A stretch of 64,000 bases of DNA, from positions 18,481-82,480 of the forward strand of contig JAHHHP010000019.1 in assembly GCA_019359275.1 (NCBI GenBank), read 5' to 3'. Both the position numbers and the translations under genes were made by a program. Below the pieces are notes generated by a model. It worked only from the letters and a program-made list of their open reading frames with translations. It was not told the DNA's origin and searched no databases. Shown one piece after another: positions 55,025 through 64,000 of the stretch (positions within the stretch are counted from its first letter, which is position 1; every line of letters begins with the position of its first letter). The stretch comes from Myxacorys chilensis ATA2-1-KO14 (GTDB lineage Bacteria > Cyanobacteriota > Cyanobacteriia > Leptolyngbyales > Leptolyngbyaceae).

Positions 55025-56899
55025 CTAACCCACTACCGCATCCAGAACTGTCTTGTTATAAATGATGCGTCCTGGCGTAGTCTTGACATATTGAGAAATG
55101 AGATTGCCGTCTTGGTCTTCCCGCACCCGACGATAGTTATAGAGTTTGGTCACGATACCATCGGGCGATCGCTCTTCCTCAATCACCTCGTTATCGTCAA
55201 CGTCCATTTCGACTTTGCCGTCAAAGCGCACCCAGACATAAGCGTGCAGATCAACGATATTTTGCTCATACGCATTGATCGCATCATCCAAACTCCCGAA
55301 GTAACGACCCACGCCCTTGGTCGCTTTAGGATTTTCAGCGGTGAGATAGTAGCAGCCCAGCACCATATCTTGGCTAGGCGTGATAATCGGACGACCTGTT
55401 GCCGGTGAGAGAATGTTATTCGATGCCAACATCAACAGTCGCGCTTCCGACTGGGACTCAATCGAGAGCGGCACGTGAACCGCCATTTGATCACCGTCAA
55501 AGTCCGCGTTAAACGCAGGACAAACTAAGGGGTGGAGTTGAATAGCACGCCCATCGACTAAAATTGGCTCAAAGGCTTGAATACCGAGACGGTGCAGCGT
55601 TGGCGCACGGTTGAGCATCACCGGATGTCCTTCAATCACCTCTTGGAGGACATCCCACACGGTCGGATCGTTGCGCTGAATCAGCTTCTTCGCAGCTTTG
55701 ATGTTATTGACCAAGCCTTGACGAATCAAACGGTGAATCACGAACGGCTGGAATAGCTCGATCGCCATTTCCTTAGGCAGCCCGCACTGGTGAATTTTGA
55801 GTTTCGGACCGACCACGATGACGGAACGACCCGAGTAGTCAACCCGCTTACCTAAGAGGTTTTGACGGAAGCGGCCCTGCTTTCCTTCAATAATGTCAGA
55901 GAGCGATTTGAGCGGACGATTGTTTGCACCCACCACGGTTCGACCGCGACGACCGTTATCAATCAGCGCATCCACCGCTTCTTGCAGCATCCGCTTTTCG
56001 TTTCGCACAATGATTTCAGGCGCAAGAATCTCTTGCAACCGAGCTAGACGATTGTTGCGGTTAATTACTCGACGATACAAATCGTTCAAGTCAGAGGTGG
56101 CAAATCGTCCACCATCAAGCTGTACCATCGGACGCAAATCGGGCGGAATCACCGGAATCACATCCAATACCATCCACTCCGGCAGCGATCCGGTGGCAAT
56201 AAAGTTATCCAAAACCCGCAGCCGTTTGATTAACTTGGCTCGCTTCTGCCCTTTAGATACCGCGATTTCTTCACGCAGTCGCTCTGCTTCTTCGTCTAAG
56301 TTGATGTCCTGCAACAACTGCTTCAGCGCTTCTGCTCCAATTCCGACCTCGACTCCAGTCAGTTGAGAATCTTCGCTATAGAGTTCGTCCTCAATTTCAA
56401 TCCACTGATCTTCCGTCAGCAGTTGTTTGTAGGTCAAATTCTCAGCGTTGCCCGCATTCAGTACGACATAAGCGTTGAAGTAGACAATTTGCTCCACATC
56501 GCGCAATGGCATATCGAGCAAAATTGCCATGTAGCTGGGAATTCCCTTGAGATACCAAACGTGCGCCACTGGAGCTGCCAGTTTGATAAAGCCCATGCGA
56601 TGGCGGCGAACCCGCGATTCGGTCACTTCTACGCCGCATCGTTCACACACAATCCCCCGATGGCGTACGCGCTTGTACTTACCACAGTGACATTCCCAAT
56701 CTTTTGCAGGTCCAAAAATGCGCTCGCAAAACAAGCCATCCATCTCAGGCTTGAGGGTGCGATAGTTGATCGTTTCTGGCTTGGTAACTTCGCCTACAAC
56801 CTGCCCGTTAGGTAAAGTCCGTTCTCCCCATTGACGAATTCGTTCGGGAGATGCCAGACCGATTTTTACATAGTCAAACCGTTGCTCTAGCTTTGGCAT
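55025..56899 (-). CDS. rpoC1: RNA polymerase beta' subunit, N-terminal part (RpoC1, gamma)
   Basis: 624 aa. Zinc ribbon [20 protein letters not shown] (~69-88), [17 protein letters not shown] (~110-126), [20 protein letters not shown] (~330-349), and the catalytic [16 protein letters not shown] (~462-477; three Asp bind the active-site Mg). Ends after [15 protein letters not shown] as usual for RpoC1. 76 nt before rpoC2 and 88 nt after rpoB. Confidence 0.97.
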   Translation of the reverse strand: MPKLEQRFDYVKIGLASPERIRQWGERTLPNGQVVGEVTKPETINYRTLKPEMDGLFCERIFGPAKDWECHCGKYKRVRHRGIVCERCGVEVTESRVRRHRMGFIKLAAPVAHVWYLKGIPSYMAILLDMPLRDVEQIVYFNAYVVLNAGNAENLTYKQLLTEDQWIEIEDELYSEDSQLTGVEVGIGAEALKQLLQDINLDEEAERLREEIAVSKGQKRAKLIKRLRVLDNFIATGSLPEWMVLDVIPVIPPDLRPMVQLDGGRFATSDLNDLYRRVINRNNRLARLQEILAPEIIVRNEKRMLQEAVDALIDNGRRGRTVVGANNRPLKSLSDIIEGKQGRFRQNLLGKRVDYSGRSVIVVGPKLKIHQCGLPKEMAIELFQPFVIHRLIRQGLVNNIKAAKKLIQRNDPTVWDVLQEVIEGHPVMLNRAPTLHRLGIQAFEPILVDGRAIQLHPLVCPAFNADFDGDQMAVHVPLSIESQSEARLLMLASNNILSPATGRPIITPSQDMVLGCYYLTAENPKATKGVGRYFGSLDDAINAYEQNIVDLHAYVWVRFDGKVEMDVDDNEVIEEERSPDGIVTKLYNYRRVREDQDGNLISQYVKTTPGRIIYNKTVLDAVVG

Positions 56900-56970
56900 C
56901 GCGTCGTTTCCTTATATTCCGAGTGCAGCGAAAAAGGGGAGTGAGAAGAAAAGGCGAGGGAGAAAAAACT

Positions 56971-56984
56971 TCATCCCTCATCCC
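56971..56984. repeat. Two heptad units next to the rpoB stop
   Basis: TCATCCC twice, followed by a partial unit, in the rpoB-rpoC1 spacer immediately beyond the rpoB stop. Same family as the arrays at 862, 1252 and 2017. Confidence 0.75.
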
Positions 56985-56987
56985 TTC

Positions 56988-59900
56988 CTAGTCTTCGTCG
57001 TCTTCTAAAGATTCCCTAGAGATCGACTCATAAGTTGGGCGAGACGGTGCGCGGCGATTGTTGACATCTGCCATCAGATCAACTTCCATGTCGCTGCTGC
57101 TACCATCGTCCTTGGTTTCAACTTTGTGAACAGCAACGTCGAGACAGAGGGACTGCAACTCTCGCATCAGTACCTTGAACGATTCCGGTGTGCCAGGGCG
57201 GGGAATCGCTTTGCCTTTCACGATCGCATTGAGTGCCTCGTTTCGTCCCTGCATGTCATCAGACTTCACTGTAAGCAATTCTTGCAACGTATAGGCCGCA
57301 CCGAAGGCTTCGAGTGCCCACACTTCCATTTCTCCAAAGCGCTGCCCGCCTTGCTGAGCCTTACCACCAAGCGGCTGTTGAGTCACGAGCGAGTAAGGGC
57401 CTGTCGAGCGAGCATGAATCTTGTCGTCTACCAGGTGAACCAGCTTCAGCATGTAGGCTTTACCCACGGTGACAGGACGATCAAACGGATCGCCGGTTCG
57501 TCCGTCATACACCTGGATCTTGCCTGCGTTGTCAGGGTTGTAGAGCCACTCTCCATCCCGCCCTTCACTCGTCGCAAGCCGAGAATCCCGTGATTCTTGC
57601 AGCTTGCCGTGAACGGTTTCTCTCGATTTTTGCTCTCCGTGCATCTCATCGAAAGGGATAACCTTGAAGCGAGAATCGAGACATTCTGCTGCCCACCCCA
57701 GCAAGCACTCGTAGACCTGACCGACGTTCATCCGGCTCGGTACACCAAGAGGATTCAATACAATGTCGATCGGCGTGCCGTCGGGCAAGTAAGGCATGTC
57801 TTCGATCGGCAGAATCCGGGAAATAATCCCTTTATTGCCGTGACGACCTGCCATCTTATCGCCGACTTGAATCTTCCGTTTCTGAGCCACATAGACGCGG
57901 ACGACCATGTTAGCTCCTGGCGGCAATTCATCACCTTGCTCACGAGTAAACACCCGTACGTCGACAATGCGACCTTTCTCACCGTTGGGAACGCGCAACG
58001 AATTGTCTCGCACATCTCGTGCTTTTTCACCAAAGATGGCACGCAACAGCTTTTCTTCTGGCGGCTGATCCGATTCTCCTTTCGGAGTCACTTTACCGAC
58101 GAGAATATCGCCTGATTCGACAAACGCTCCAATCCGAATAATGCCATTCTCATCCAACTGGCGTAGGGAGTCTTCCCCAACGTTCGGAATTTCGCGCGTA
58201 ATCTCTTCAGGGCCAAGTTTGGTTTGACGAGCCTCGATCTCAAACTTCTCAACGTGGATGGAAGTATAAACATCGTTATAAACCAACCGTTCGCTAATCA
58301 GAATGGCGTCCTCGTAGTTGTAGCCTTCCCACGGCATGTAGGCCACAAGAATGTTCTGACCAAGGGCGAGTTCACCTCGCTCAGTAGCAGAACCATCTGC
58401 CAAGATTTCTCCTGCAACAACCTTGTCACCGACAAAGACGATCGGGCGCTGGTTGAGACAAGTATCTTGGTTCGATCGCTGATATTTTTGAAGCGAGTAG
58501 CTCAGTTCTTTGCCCGAATCCGCACTACGAACTTTGATAGTGTTAGCGTCTACATAAGTCACTTCTCCATTAGAGCGACTCACAATGACCATGCCAGAGT
58601 CACGCGCTGCTTGTGCTTCTAGTCCCGTTCCCACAAGAGGGCGCTCAGGGCGGAGCAAAGGAACTGCCTGACGCTGCATGTTCGACCCCATTAAGGCACG
58701 GTTTGCGTCATCGTGCTCTAAGAACGGAATCAGTGACGTCGCAACAGAAATAATCTGTACGGGTGAGACAGCGACATAGTCTACCTCTTCGGGAGATGCT
58801 GTCGTAAAGTCCTGGCGATAGCGAACAGCGATCGAGTCACCAAGAATTTTATTGTTTTCATCGGTGGTGATATCCCCTGCTGCCACCCGCAGATCATCTT
58901 CTTCATCCGCTGTCATATAAGCCGGGGCTTGATCTTTTAGCACACACCCGTTTTCGACTTTGTAGAAGGGAGTCTCAATGAATCCGTAGGCATTTACGCG
59001 AGCGTGAGTTGCCAATGAACCGATTAGACCTGCGTTTGGGCCTTCAGGCGTTTCGATCGGGCAAATGCGTCCGTAGTGGGACGGGTGAATGTCTCGAACG
59101 GCAAATCCTGCCCGTTCACGAGTCAGACCACCCGGACCTAAAGCGCTAATGCGTCGCTTGTGTGTCAACTCGGCTAATGGATTGGTTTGATCCATGAACT
59201 GCGACAACTGCGAAGATCCAAAGAATTCTTTGATCGCTGCCACTAGCGGCTTTGGGTTTACCAACGAAGCAGGTGTTAGTGAGTCAGAATCCGAAACGGT
59301 CATTCGTTCGCGAATGATCCGCTCTAAACGGTTGAGACCAACCCGGACTTGGTTTTGTAGCAGTTCACCGACTGAGCGGACGCGACGGTTGCCCAAATGA
59401 TCGATGTCGTCGATCATGCCGATGTCAAACTCTAAGTTGATCAAATAGTCGATCGAGGTGAGAATATCTTGCGGCGTCAGAACGCGAATAGCTTCCGCCA
59501 CGTTTAGACGAAGCTTCTTATTCAGCTTGTAGCGCCCAACTTTGCCTAAGTCGTACCGTTTCGGATCAAAGAATCGAGACTCTAATAACTGAGCACCGCC
59601 ATTGACCGTTGGAGGTTCACCCGGACGCAGTTTTCGGTAAAGCTCTAGTAGCGCTTCTTCTTCACCGTACTGACCTTCTTTCTCAATTGTCTTCTGAAAA
59701 TATTCAGGGTGACGCAGTGAGTCAAAGATTTCGTTATCGCTTAGACCTAGAGCTTTGAGCAACACCTGAGCTGACAGCTTACGAGTTTTGTCAATCCGCA
59801 CCCAAACGAGATCATTCTTGTCAGTTTCAAACTTTAGCCATGCGCCACGGTTGGGAATCAGACTCGCGTTGTAGGTGCGGCGTCCGTTCTTGTCTGTCTC

Positions 59901-60311
59901 CGATTTGTAGTATACGCCAGGACTACGAACAATTTGGTTGACGATGACTCGCTCAGCACCGTTGATAATAAACGTACCGCGATCGGTCATCAGCGGCAGA
60001 TCGCCAATGAAGACCTCTTGCTCTTTAATTTCTCCAGTTTCTTTATTGATCAGGCGAGTGGGCACATACATCTGTACCGCATAGGTGCTATCCCGGCGTT
60101 TCGCTTCATCAACGTCGTATTTCGGGCGCTTCAGCTTATAGTCTTTTCCAATAAAGTGAAGCTCTAGCTTCCCGGTGTAGTCTGTAATGGGTGAAAAACT
60201 ATCGAGTTCTTCGATCAAGCCTTCTTCAAGAAACCAACGGAAACTCTCCCGTTGAATTTCAACCAAGTCAGGTAGAACAAAAGCGGGGGTGGTGTAGGTC
60301 TGCTCAGTCAT
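56988..60311 (-). CDS. rpoB: RNA polymerase beta subunit
   Basis: 1107 aa from ATG 60311 ([20 protein letters not shown]), chosen because AGAGGAG lies 5 nt before it; a GTG 7 codons upstream is also open. Core motifs: [20 protein letters not shown] (~375-394, rifampicin region), [20 protein letters not shown] (~425-444), [20 protein letters not shown] (~675-694), [20 protein letters not shown] (~820-839) and the C-terminal [20 protein letters not shown]. Slightly short of E. coli because cyanobacterial RpoB lacks lineage inserts. Ser/Asp/Glu-rich end [10 protein letters not shown]. Confidence 0.97.
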   Translation of the reverse strand: MTEQTYTTPAFVLPDLVEIQRESFRWFLEEGLIEELDSFSPITDYTGKLELHFIGKDYKLKRPKYDVDEAKRRDSTYAVQMYVPTRLINKETGEIKEQEVFIGDLPLMTDRGTFIINGAERVIVNQIVRSPGVYYKSETDKNGRRTYNASLIPNRGAWLKFETDKNDLVWVRIDKTRKLSAQVLLKALGLSDNEIFDSLRHPEYFQKTIEKEGQYGEEEALLELYRKLRPGEPPTVNGGAQLLESRFFDPKRYDLGKVGRYKLNKKLRLNVAEAIRVLTPQDILTSIDYLINLEFDIGMIDDIDHLGNRRVRSVGELLQNQVRVGLNRLERIIRERMTVSDSDSLTPASLVNPKPLVAAIKEFFGSSQLSQFMDQTNPLAELTHKRRISALGPGGLTRERAGFAVRDIHPSHYGRICPIETPEGPNAGLIGSLATHARVNAYGFIETPFYKVENGCVLKDQAPAYMTADEEDDLRVAAGDITTDENNKILGDSIAVRYRQDFTTASPEEVDYVAVSPVQIISVATSLIPFLEHDDANRALMGSNMQRQAVPLLRPERPLVGTGLEAQAARDSGMVIVSRSNGEVTYVDANTIKVRSADSGKELSYSLQKYQRSNQDTCLNQRPIVFVGDKVVAGEILADGSATERGELALGQNILVAYMPWEGYNYEDAILISERLVYNDVYTSIHVEKFEIEARQTKLGPEEITREIPNVGEDSLRQLDENGIIRIGAFVESGDILVGKVTPKGESDQPPEEKLLRAIFGEKARDVRDNSLRVPNGEKGRIVDVRVFTREQGDELPPGANMVVRVYVAQKRKIQVGDKMAGRHGNKGIISRILPIEDMPYLPDGTPIDIVLNPLGVPSRMNVGQVYECLLGWAAECLDSRFKVIPFDEMHGEQKSRETVHGKLQESRDSRLATSEGRDGEWLYNPDNAGKIQVYDGRTGDPFDRPVTVGKAYMLKLVHLVDDKIHARSTGPYSLVTQQPLGGKAQQGGQRFGEMEVWALEAFGAAYTLQELLTVKSDDMQGRNEALNAIVKGKAIPRPGTPESFKVLMRELQSLCLDVAVHKVETKDDGSSSDMEVDLMADVNNRRAPSRPTYESISRESLEDDED

Positions 60312-60702
60312 GCGTCTCCTCTGAAGGGTCACGCCCAGCGCGAATCCCAGATTTTACGGTATTTGCAAAAATATGTCAATGCAAAAAGTTTGGAGTTCCT
60401 AATGAATTCCAAATTTACGAAATATTCAATTTCAGGTGGTCAGTAGCCAGGTGAGCCTCCAAGATTTCCAACAAGTTTGGAAGAAAAATGTGAGTTGAGC
60501 ATCGTTGCCACTGGCACTTGCGAAGCTAATCGCTTTGGAAGATCAAGCTTTGATGGAAGAGATAAAGCTAAAAAAACGGTTGGCATTCGGACATTTGGCT
60601 GCACTCCTCCCATTATGGCGCAGAATTTACAATTTGTGGGTTGACGAATCAGGAAACTTATGTGATCAGAGTGTTCAAAATCTAGAACAAGATGCTGCAA
60701 TT
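60312..60702. other. Spacer upstream of rpoB, no firm gene
   Basis: 391 bp between tatD (stop at 60703, minus) and rpoB. It should hold the rpoB leader and perhaps a promoter. A plus-strand open frame 60505-60717 (LEDQALMEEIKLKKRLAFGH...) has protein-like composition but no recognised family, and overlaps the tatD stop by 15 nt; a minus-strand frame 60440-60700 overlaps it. I call neither as a gene. No terminator seen between tatD and rpoB, so read-through is possible. Confidence 0.5.
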
Positions 60703-61494
60703 TTAGGGAGCGGCTAGTCCAAACAGAGCGCAGGCATTTTGAGTGGTCTGTTCTGCAAGTTGTTCTAGGGGAACGTCGCGCAACGCTGCCACTTGTTGAG
60801 CCACGTACTGAACGTAAGATGGTTCATTTCGCTTTTCCCCTCGTTTTGGCACTGGCGAGAGGAAGGGACAGTCCGTTTCGATCAAGATGCGATCGCTCGG
60901 AACAATCCTAGCCGACTGGTGAATCTGCTTAGCATTTTTAAAGGTGACCGTCCCGCTAAAACTGACATACAGCCCCAGATCGAGAAACCACTGAGTTTCG
61001 GTTGGCGTGCCGCCCCAGCAGTGCATGACGCCATTCACCGATCCATGATCCTGCCACCATTGCCGCAACACCTCTGCCATAGTTTCAGCAGCATCGCGAC
61101 AGTGAATAATGACAGGCAAGTTCAGTTGATGCGCGATCGCAAGGTGGGCTTGAAAGGATTCAATTTGCTGGTCTCGGTTCTCCGCTTTAAAGAAGTCCAG
61201 CCCCGTTTCGCCAAGAGCAACAACCCGCATATCAGATTGAGCCAACGTCAGAATTTCTTCCTTTGTTGAGTCGGGCGACCACTTTTCCTCGACATCGAGT
61301 GGATGCAATCCCACCGCAAACGAGAGTTCGGAGAAGCGATCGGCAAGACTCTGAATGGTAGAAAATTCAGACGGCTCAACACAAGAATGAATCAACCGGA
61401 CAACGCCTGCCTCACGCCAACGAGACGCGATCGCGTCTAAATCCGGCTGAAACGCCTCGAAATTAATGTGAACGTGGGTGTCAATCAAGTGCAT
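60703..61494 (-). CDS. tatD: TatD family metal-dependent hydrolase
   Basis: 263 aa TIM-barrel hydrolase (DNase/3'-5' exonuclease type). Metal ligands visible: [11 protein letters not shown] (HxH, ~6-8), [12 protein letters not shown] (Glu ~93), [11 protein letters not shown] (His), NGVMHCWGG (His) and [17 protein letters not shown] (Asp ~205). Length typical. Position between rpsT and rpoB on the same strand is a common cyanobacterial order. Confidence 0.93.
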   Translation of the reverse strand: MHLIDTHVHINFEAFQPDLDAIASRWREAGVVRLIHSCVEPSEFSTIQSLADRFSELSFAVGLHPLDVEEKWSPDSTKEEILTLAQSDMRVVALGETGLDFFKAENRDQQIESFQAHLAIAHQLNLPVIIHCRDAAETMAEVLRQWWQDHGSVNGVMHCWGGTPTETQWFLDLGLYVSFSGTVTFKNAKQIHQSARIVPSDRILIETDCPFLSPVPKRGEKRNEPSYVQYVAQQVAALRDVPLEQLAEQTTQNACALFGLAAP

Positions 61495-61567
61495 TCAAGT
61501 GCATTAGAAACGGGTGTCAAGAAGCAAAGTGTGGAGACGGGCGCTTGAAACCCAACCCTATCAAAAC

Positions 61568-61882
<315 letters not shown>

Positions 61883-62096
61883 CTACTTAAAATGTAGGTG
61901 GATACAAAATCGTCAGATAAAATACTATAACATCTGGCGCAAGCGATCGTGTGATCCCTTAAAAATCCGAGTTAGGCTAGACAGCATATCCAGATAAAGC
62001 TAGATACAATAGTAGCTGTGGGCTAACTCAGGGCACAATCAAGACCGCTTAATTCTTCAGACGAGTTTTTTCTCAAGACGGACATTGCAAAACTCC

Positions 62097-63410
62097 ATGC
62101 TGCGAATCATTACTCAGTGGACTGAGGCGAAAGCCGAACTGCGACGGATTTGCGATCGCACTCATGACGATCAAGTTATGCACAAGGAAGCGACTGTCCG
62201 AGAGGTGCTGCAAGCTGTGAAGCGGCAAGGCGATCGGGCAGTGCTAGAGTACACCCTAGAGTTTGACCAGCAGCAACTCGCGCCTGAAGATTTGCGGGTG
62301 GGTTCTGCTGAAATCGATGCCGCTTATCAGCAGGTGTCTCAGGAGTTTGTTGAGGCAATTCGGCTAGCAAAACAGCAAATCGAAGCGTTTCATAAGCAGC
62401 GTGTGCCCAAAAGTTGGGTTCATTTTGGGGATGATGAAATTGTTTTAGGAAAGCGTTACACACCTGTGGATCGAGCAGGCTTATACGTTCCAGGCGGAAA
62501 AGCGGCGTATCCCAGTACGGTTCTGATGAATGCAGTTCCGGCTAAGGTTGCTCAGGTTCCAAGAATTGTCATGGTGACGCCTCCAGGAAAAGATAAAACG
62601 GTTAATCCCGCCGTTTTGGTTGCGGCACAAGAAGCAGGAATTAGTGAGATCTATCGAGTCGGCGGGGCGCAAGCGGTAGCTGCCCTTGCCTATGGAACGG
62701 AATCGATTCCTAAAGTGGACGTGATTACAGGCCCAGGAAACATTTACGTCACGTTGGCAAAAAAATTAGTCTACGGAACAGTTGGCATTGACTCTCTAGC
62801 AGGTCCTTCTGAAGTTTTGGTGATTGCTGACCATACGGCAGAGCCAAGTCATGTGGCGGCGGATCTATTAGCCCAAGCCGAGCATGATACGATGGCAGCG
62901 GCAATTTTAATTACAACAGATGCCACGATCGCTCGGAAGGTGGTGGATGAAGTGGAGCGGCAGCTAATTGATCATCCCCGAAAACTGCTGACCGAGAAAG
63001 CAATCGCGCACTATGGCCTGATCATCACCGTTGATTCACTCAAGGCGGCGGCGGAGCTATCGAATGATTTTGCTCCCGAACATTTAGAACTCGAAGTGGA
63101 AGATCCGTGGAGTTTGCTTCAAGATATTCGCCACGCTGGGGCAATTTTCTTGGGAGATTCGACGCCTGAAGCGGTGGGAGATTATTTAGCCGGACCTAAT
63201 CACACGTTACCCACGTCTGGGTCTGCTCGCTATGCATCTCCGCTCGGTGTCGAAACATTCCTGAAGCACTCTAGTTTGATTCAATACTCTCCGACGGCTT
63301 TGCAGAAGGTGGCGAACGCCATTGATACGCTGGCAACGGCAGAAGGACTGCACTCTCACGCTAATTCTGTGCGGATTCGGATGCGGGGCAATTTGAACCC
63401 TGAAGCCTAA
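62097..63410 (+). CDS. hisD: Histidinol dehydrogenase
   Basis: 437 aa from ATG 62097 (MLRIITQWTEAKAELRRICD); the frame is open to a TTG at 62085. Last two steps of histidine synthesis, histidinol to histidine with NAD; Zn enzyme. Motifs: RYTPVDRAGLYVPGGKAAYP (~121-140), VDVITGPGNIYVTLAKKLVY (~207-226), DSLAGPSEVLVIADHTAEP (~231-249), LAQAEHDTMAAAILIT (~258-273), DFAPEHLELE (catalytic Glu-His) and GPNHTLPTSGSARYASPLGV. Full length. Confidence 0.96.
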   Translation: MLRIITQWTEAKAELRRICDRTHDDQVMHKEATVREVLQAVKRQGDRAVLEYTLEFDQQQLAPEDLRVGSAEIDAAYQQVSQEFVEAIRLAKQQIEAFHKQRVPKSWVHFGDDEIVLGKRYTPVDRAGLYVPGGKAAYPSTVLMNAVPAKVAQVPRIVMVTPPGKDKTVNPAVLVAAQEAGISEIYRVGGAQAVAALAYGTESIPKVDVITGPGNIYVTLAKKLVYGTVGIDSLAGPSEVLVIADHTAEPSHVAADLLAQAEHDTMAAAILITTDATIARKVVDEVERQLIDHPRKLLTEKAIAHYGLIITVDSLKAAAELSNDFAPEHLELEVEDPWSLLQDIRHAGAIFLGDSTPEAVGDYLAGPNHTLPTSGSARYASPLGVETFLKHSSLIQYSPTALQKVANAIDTLATAEGLHSHANSVRIRMRGNLNPEA

Positions 63411-63431
63411 CTCATTGGAGTGGTCGTTGCC

Positions 63432-64000
63432 ATGTCTTTAATGAATATCCCGCCGAGTACCCTGATGACGACGTCTGCTGGGGAGGTGATTGCTTTTCCG
63501 CCAACCGATTTGTACAGCGACGAGCCTCCTGTAGAAACTGATTTTCATCGCGAACAAATTGAATGATTGATTTCTTGTCTTAAATGGTGGTGGCGATCGC
63601 GCAACGATTTCTATGTCTCTGGTAATCTAACGATTTACTACAACGAAAACCAGATCAAGTCTCGTGATTTTCGCGGCCCTGATTTCTTTGTAGTACTAGA
63701 TAGTGATCCACATCCTCGCAAGAGTTGGGTCGTGTAGGGTGAAGACGGAAAATATCCGAACGTCATTATTGAGATGCTGTCTGACAGCACTCAGGATGTT
63801 GACCGTACTGCTAAGAAACTGCTTTACCAAAACACGTTCCGTACCCCAGAATATTTTTGGTTCCATCCTGAGACACTAGGTTGTGTTGACATTTCAGCGA
63901 AGTTCAATCAGCAAGGCAGTGAAATAAACAAAGCTGAGAAAATTCTTCGCTTTCTTCTCAAAACGAGAAAAGACGCGGCGAAAGTGCTTGAGCTTGTTAA
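63432..64000 (+). pseudogene. Uma2 family gene with two in-frame stops (cut by window end)
   Basis: The reading frame from ATG 63432 is continuous with Uma2/DUF820 proteins except for two nonsense codons. MSLMNIPPSTLMTTSAGEVI ... FHREQIE then TGA (63564-63566), then LISCLKWWWRSRNDFYVSGN LTIYY ... DFRGPDFFVVLDSDP ... KSWVV then TAG (63735-63737, where family members have Trp, a one-base change from TGG), then GEDGKYPNVIIEMLSDST ... LLYQNTFRTPEYFWFHPETL. After GCVD the C-terminal part no longer resembles Uma2 (ISAKFNQQGSEINKAEKILR), so a further rearrangement is likely. No frameshift up to that point, so the decay is recent. Confidence 0.85.

Noticed and set aside
60440..60717. Two overlapping small frames between tatD and rpoB
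   Set aside because: They lie on opposite strands over the same bases, show no known family, and one overlaps the tatD end; noted in the spacer entry instead.

Overview
The window is chromosomal DNA from a cyanobacterium. Evidence: very frequent HIP1 octamers (GCGATCGC), a split RNA polymerase beta' subunit (rpoC1 plus rpoC2), photosystem II protein PsbU, the carboxysome shell protein CcmP, tocopherol cyclase, and several families found essentially only in cyanobacteria (DUF1830, DUF4079, DUF3120-like, DUF4359, TIGR03279 radical SAM). Heptanucleotide tandem arrays (GGGATGA) and Uma2 genes point to a filamentous form, perhaps Leptolyngbya-like; this last step is inference.

Layout. 1-4250: Uma2/DUF2256 pair, a repeat-rich spacer, a TrmJ-type RNA methyltransferase framed by heptad arrays, a small methyltransferase, and HPPD. 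4250-10230: RodZ-like protein, UbiD decarboxylase, homoserine dehydrogenase, a small cyanobacterial protein, ChaN-like lipoprotein family member, PgsA. 10350-14270: sugar transferase, coiled-coil protein, Crp-type regulator, degenerate metallo-beta-lactamase-fold protein. 14670-17910: an operon of a site-2-protease homologue that has lost its HExxH motif, a DUF815 ATPase and a DHNA-CoA thioesterase. 17940-25360: pentapeptide-repeat protein, DICT/HD protein, radical SAM protein, DUF1830, DUF4079, NadB, PsbU. 25530-32490: FHA-adenylate cyclase, membrane protein, UppP, TIGR03279 protein, a decapitated glycosyltransferase, CcmP, pentapeptide protein. 32560-36140: tRNA-His, DUF4359, C39 peptidase-like membrane protein, AspS. 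36175-39174: a probable RiPP locus (Cys-Gly-rich secreted-type precursor, SPASM radical SAM maturase, helical partner). 39470-41300: DUF6464-like protein, tocopherol cyclase, small membrane protein, tRNA-Arg. 41740-46390: a permease-histidine kinase fusion, a receiver-kinase protein and a collapsed hybrid kinase. 46760-49060: osmoprotectant-type ABC transporter. 49150-50790: membrane alpha/beta hydrolase. 50960-61870: rpsT-tatD-rpoB-rpoC1-rpoC2 run on the minus strand. 62100-64000: hisD and an Uma2 pseudogene with two in-frame stops, cut by the window end.

Working together: HPPD and tocopherol cyclase (tocopherol), UbiD (plastoquinone) and the DHNA-CoA thioesterase (phylloquinone) are four prenylquinone steps scattered through the window. 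Adenylate cyclase and a Crp-type receptor are both present. UppP and the sugar transferase act in polyprenyl-phosphate-linked envelope assembly. The most unusual item is the candidate RiPP locus at 36.2-39.2 kb; the pseudo-S2P operon and the permease-kinase fusion are the next most interesting. All functions are read from sequence without database searches.
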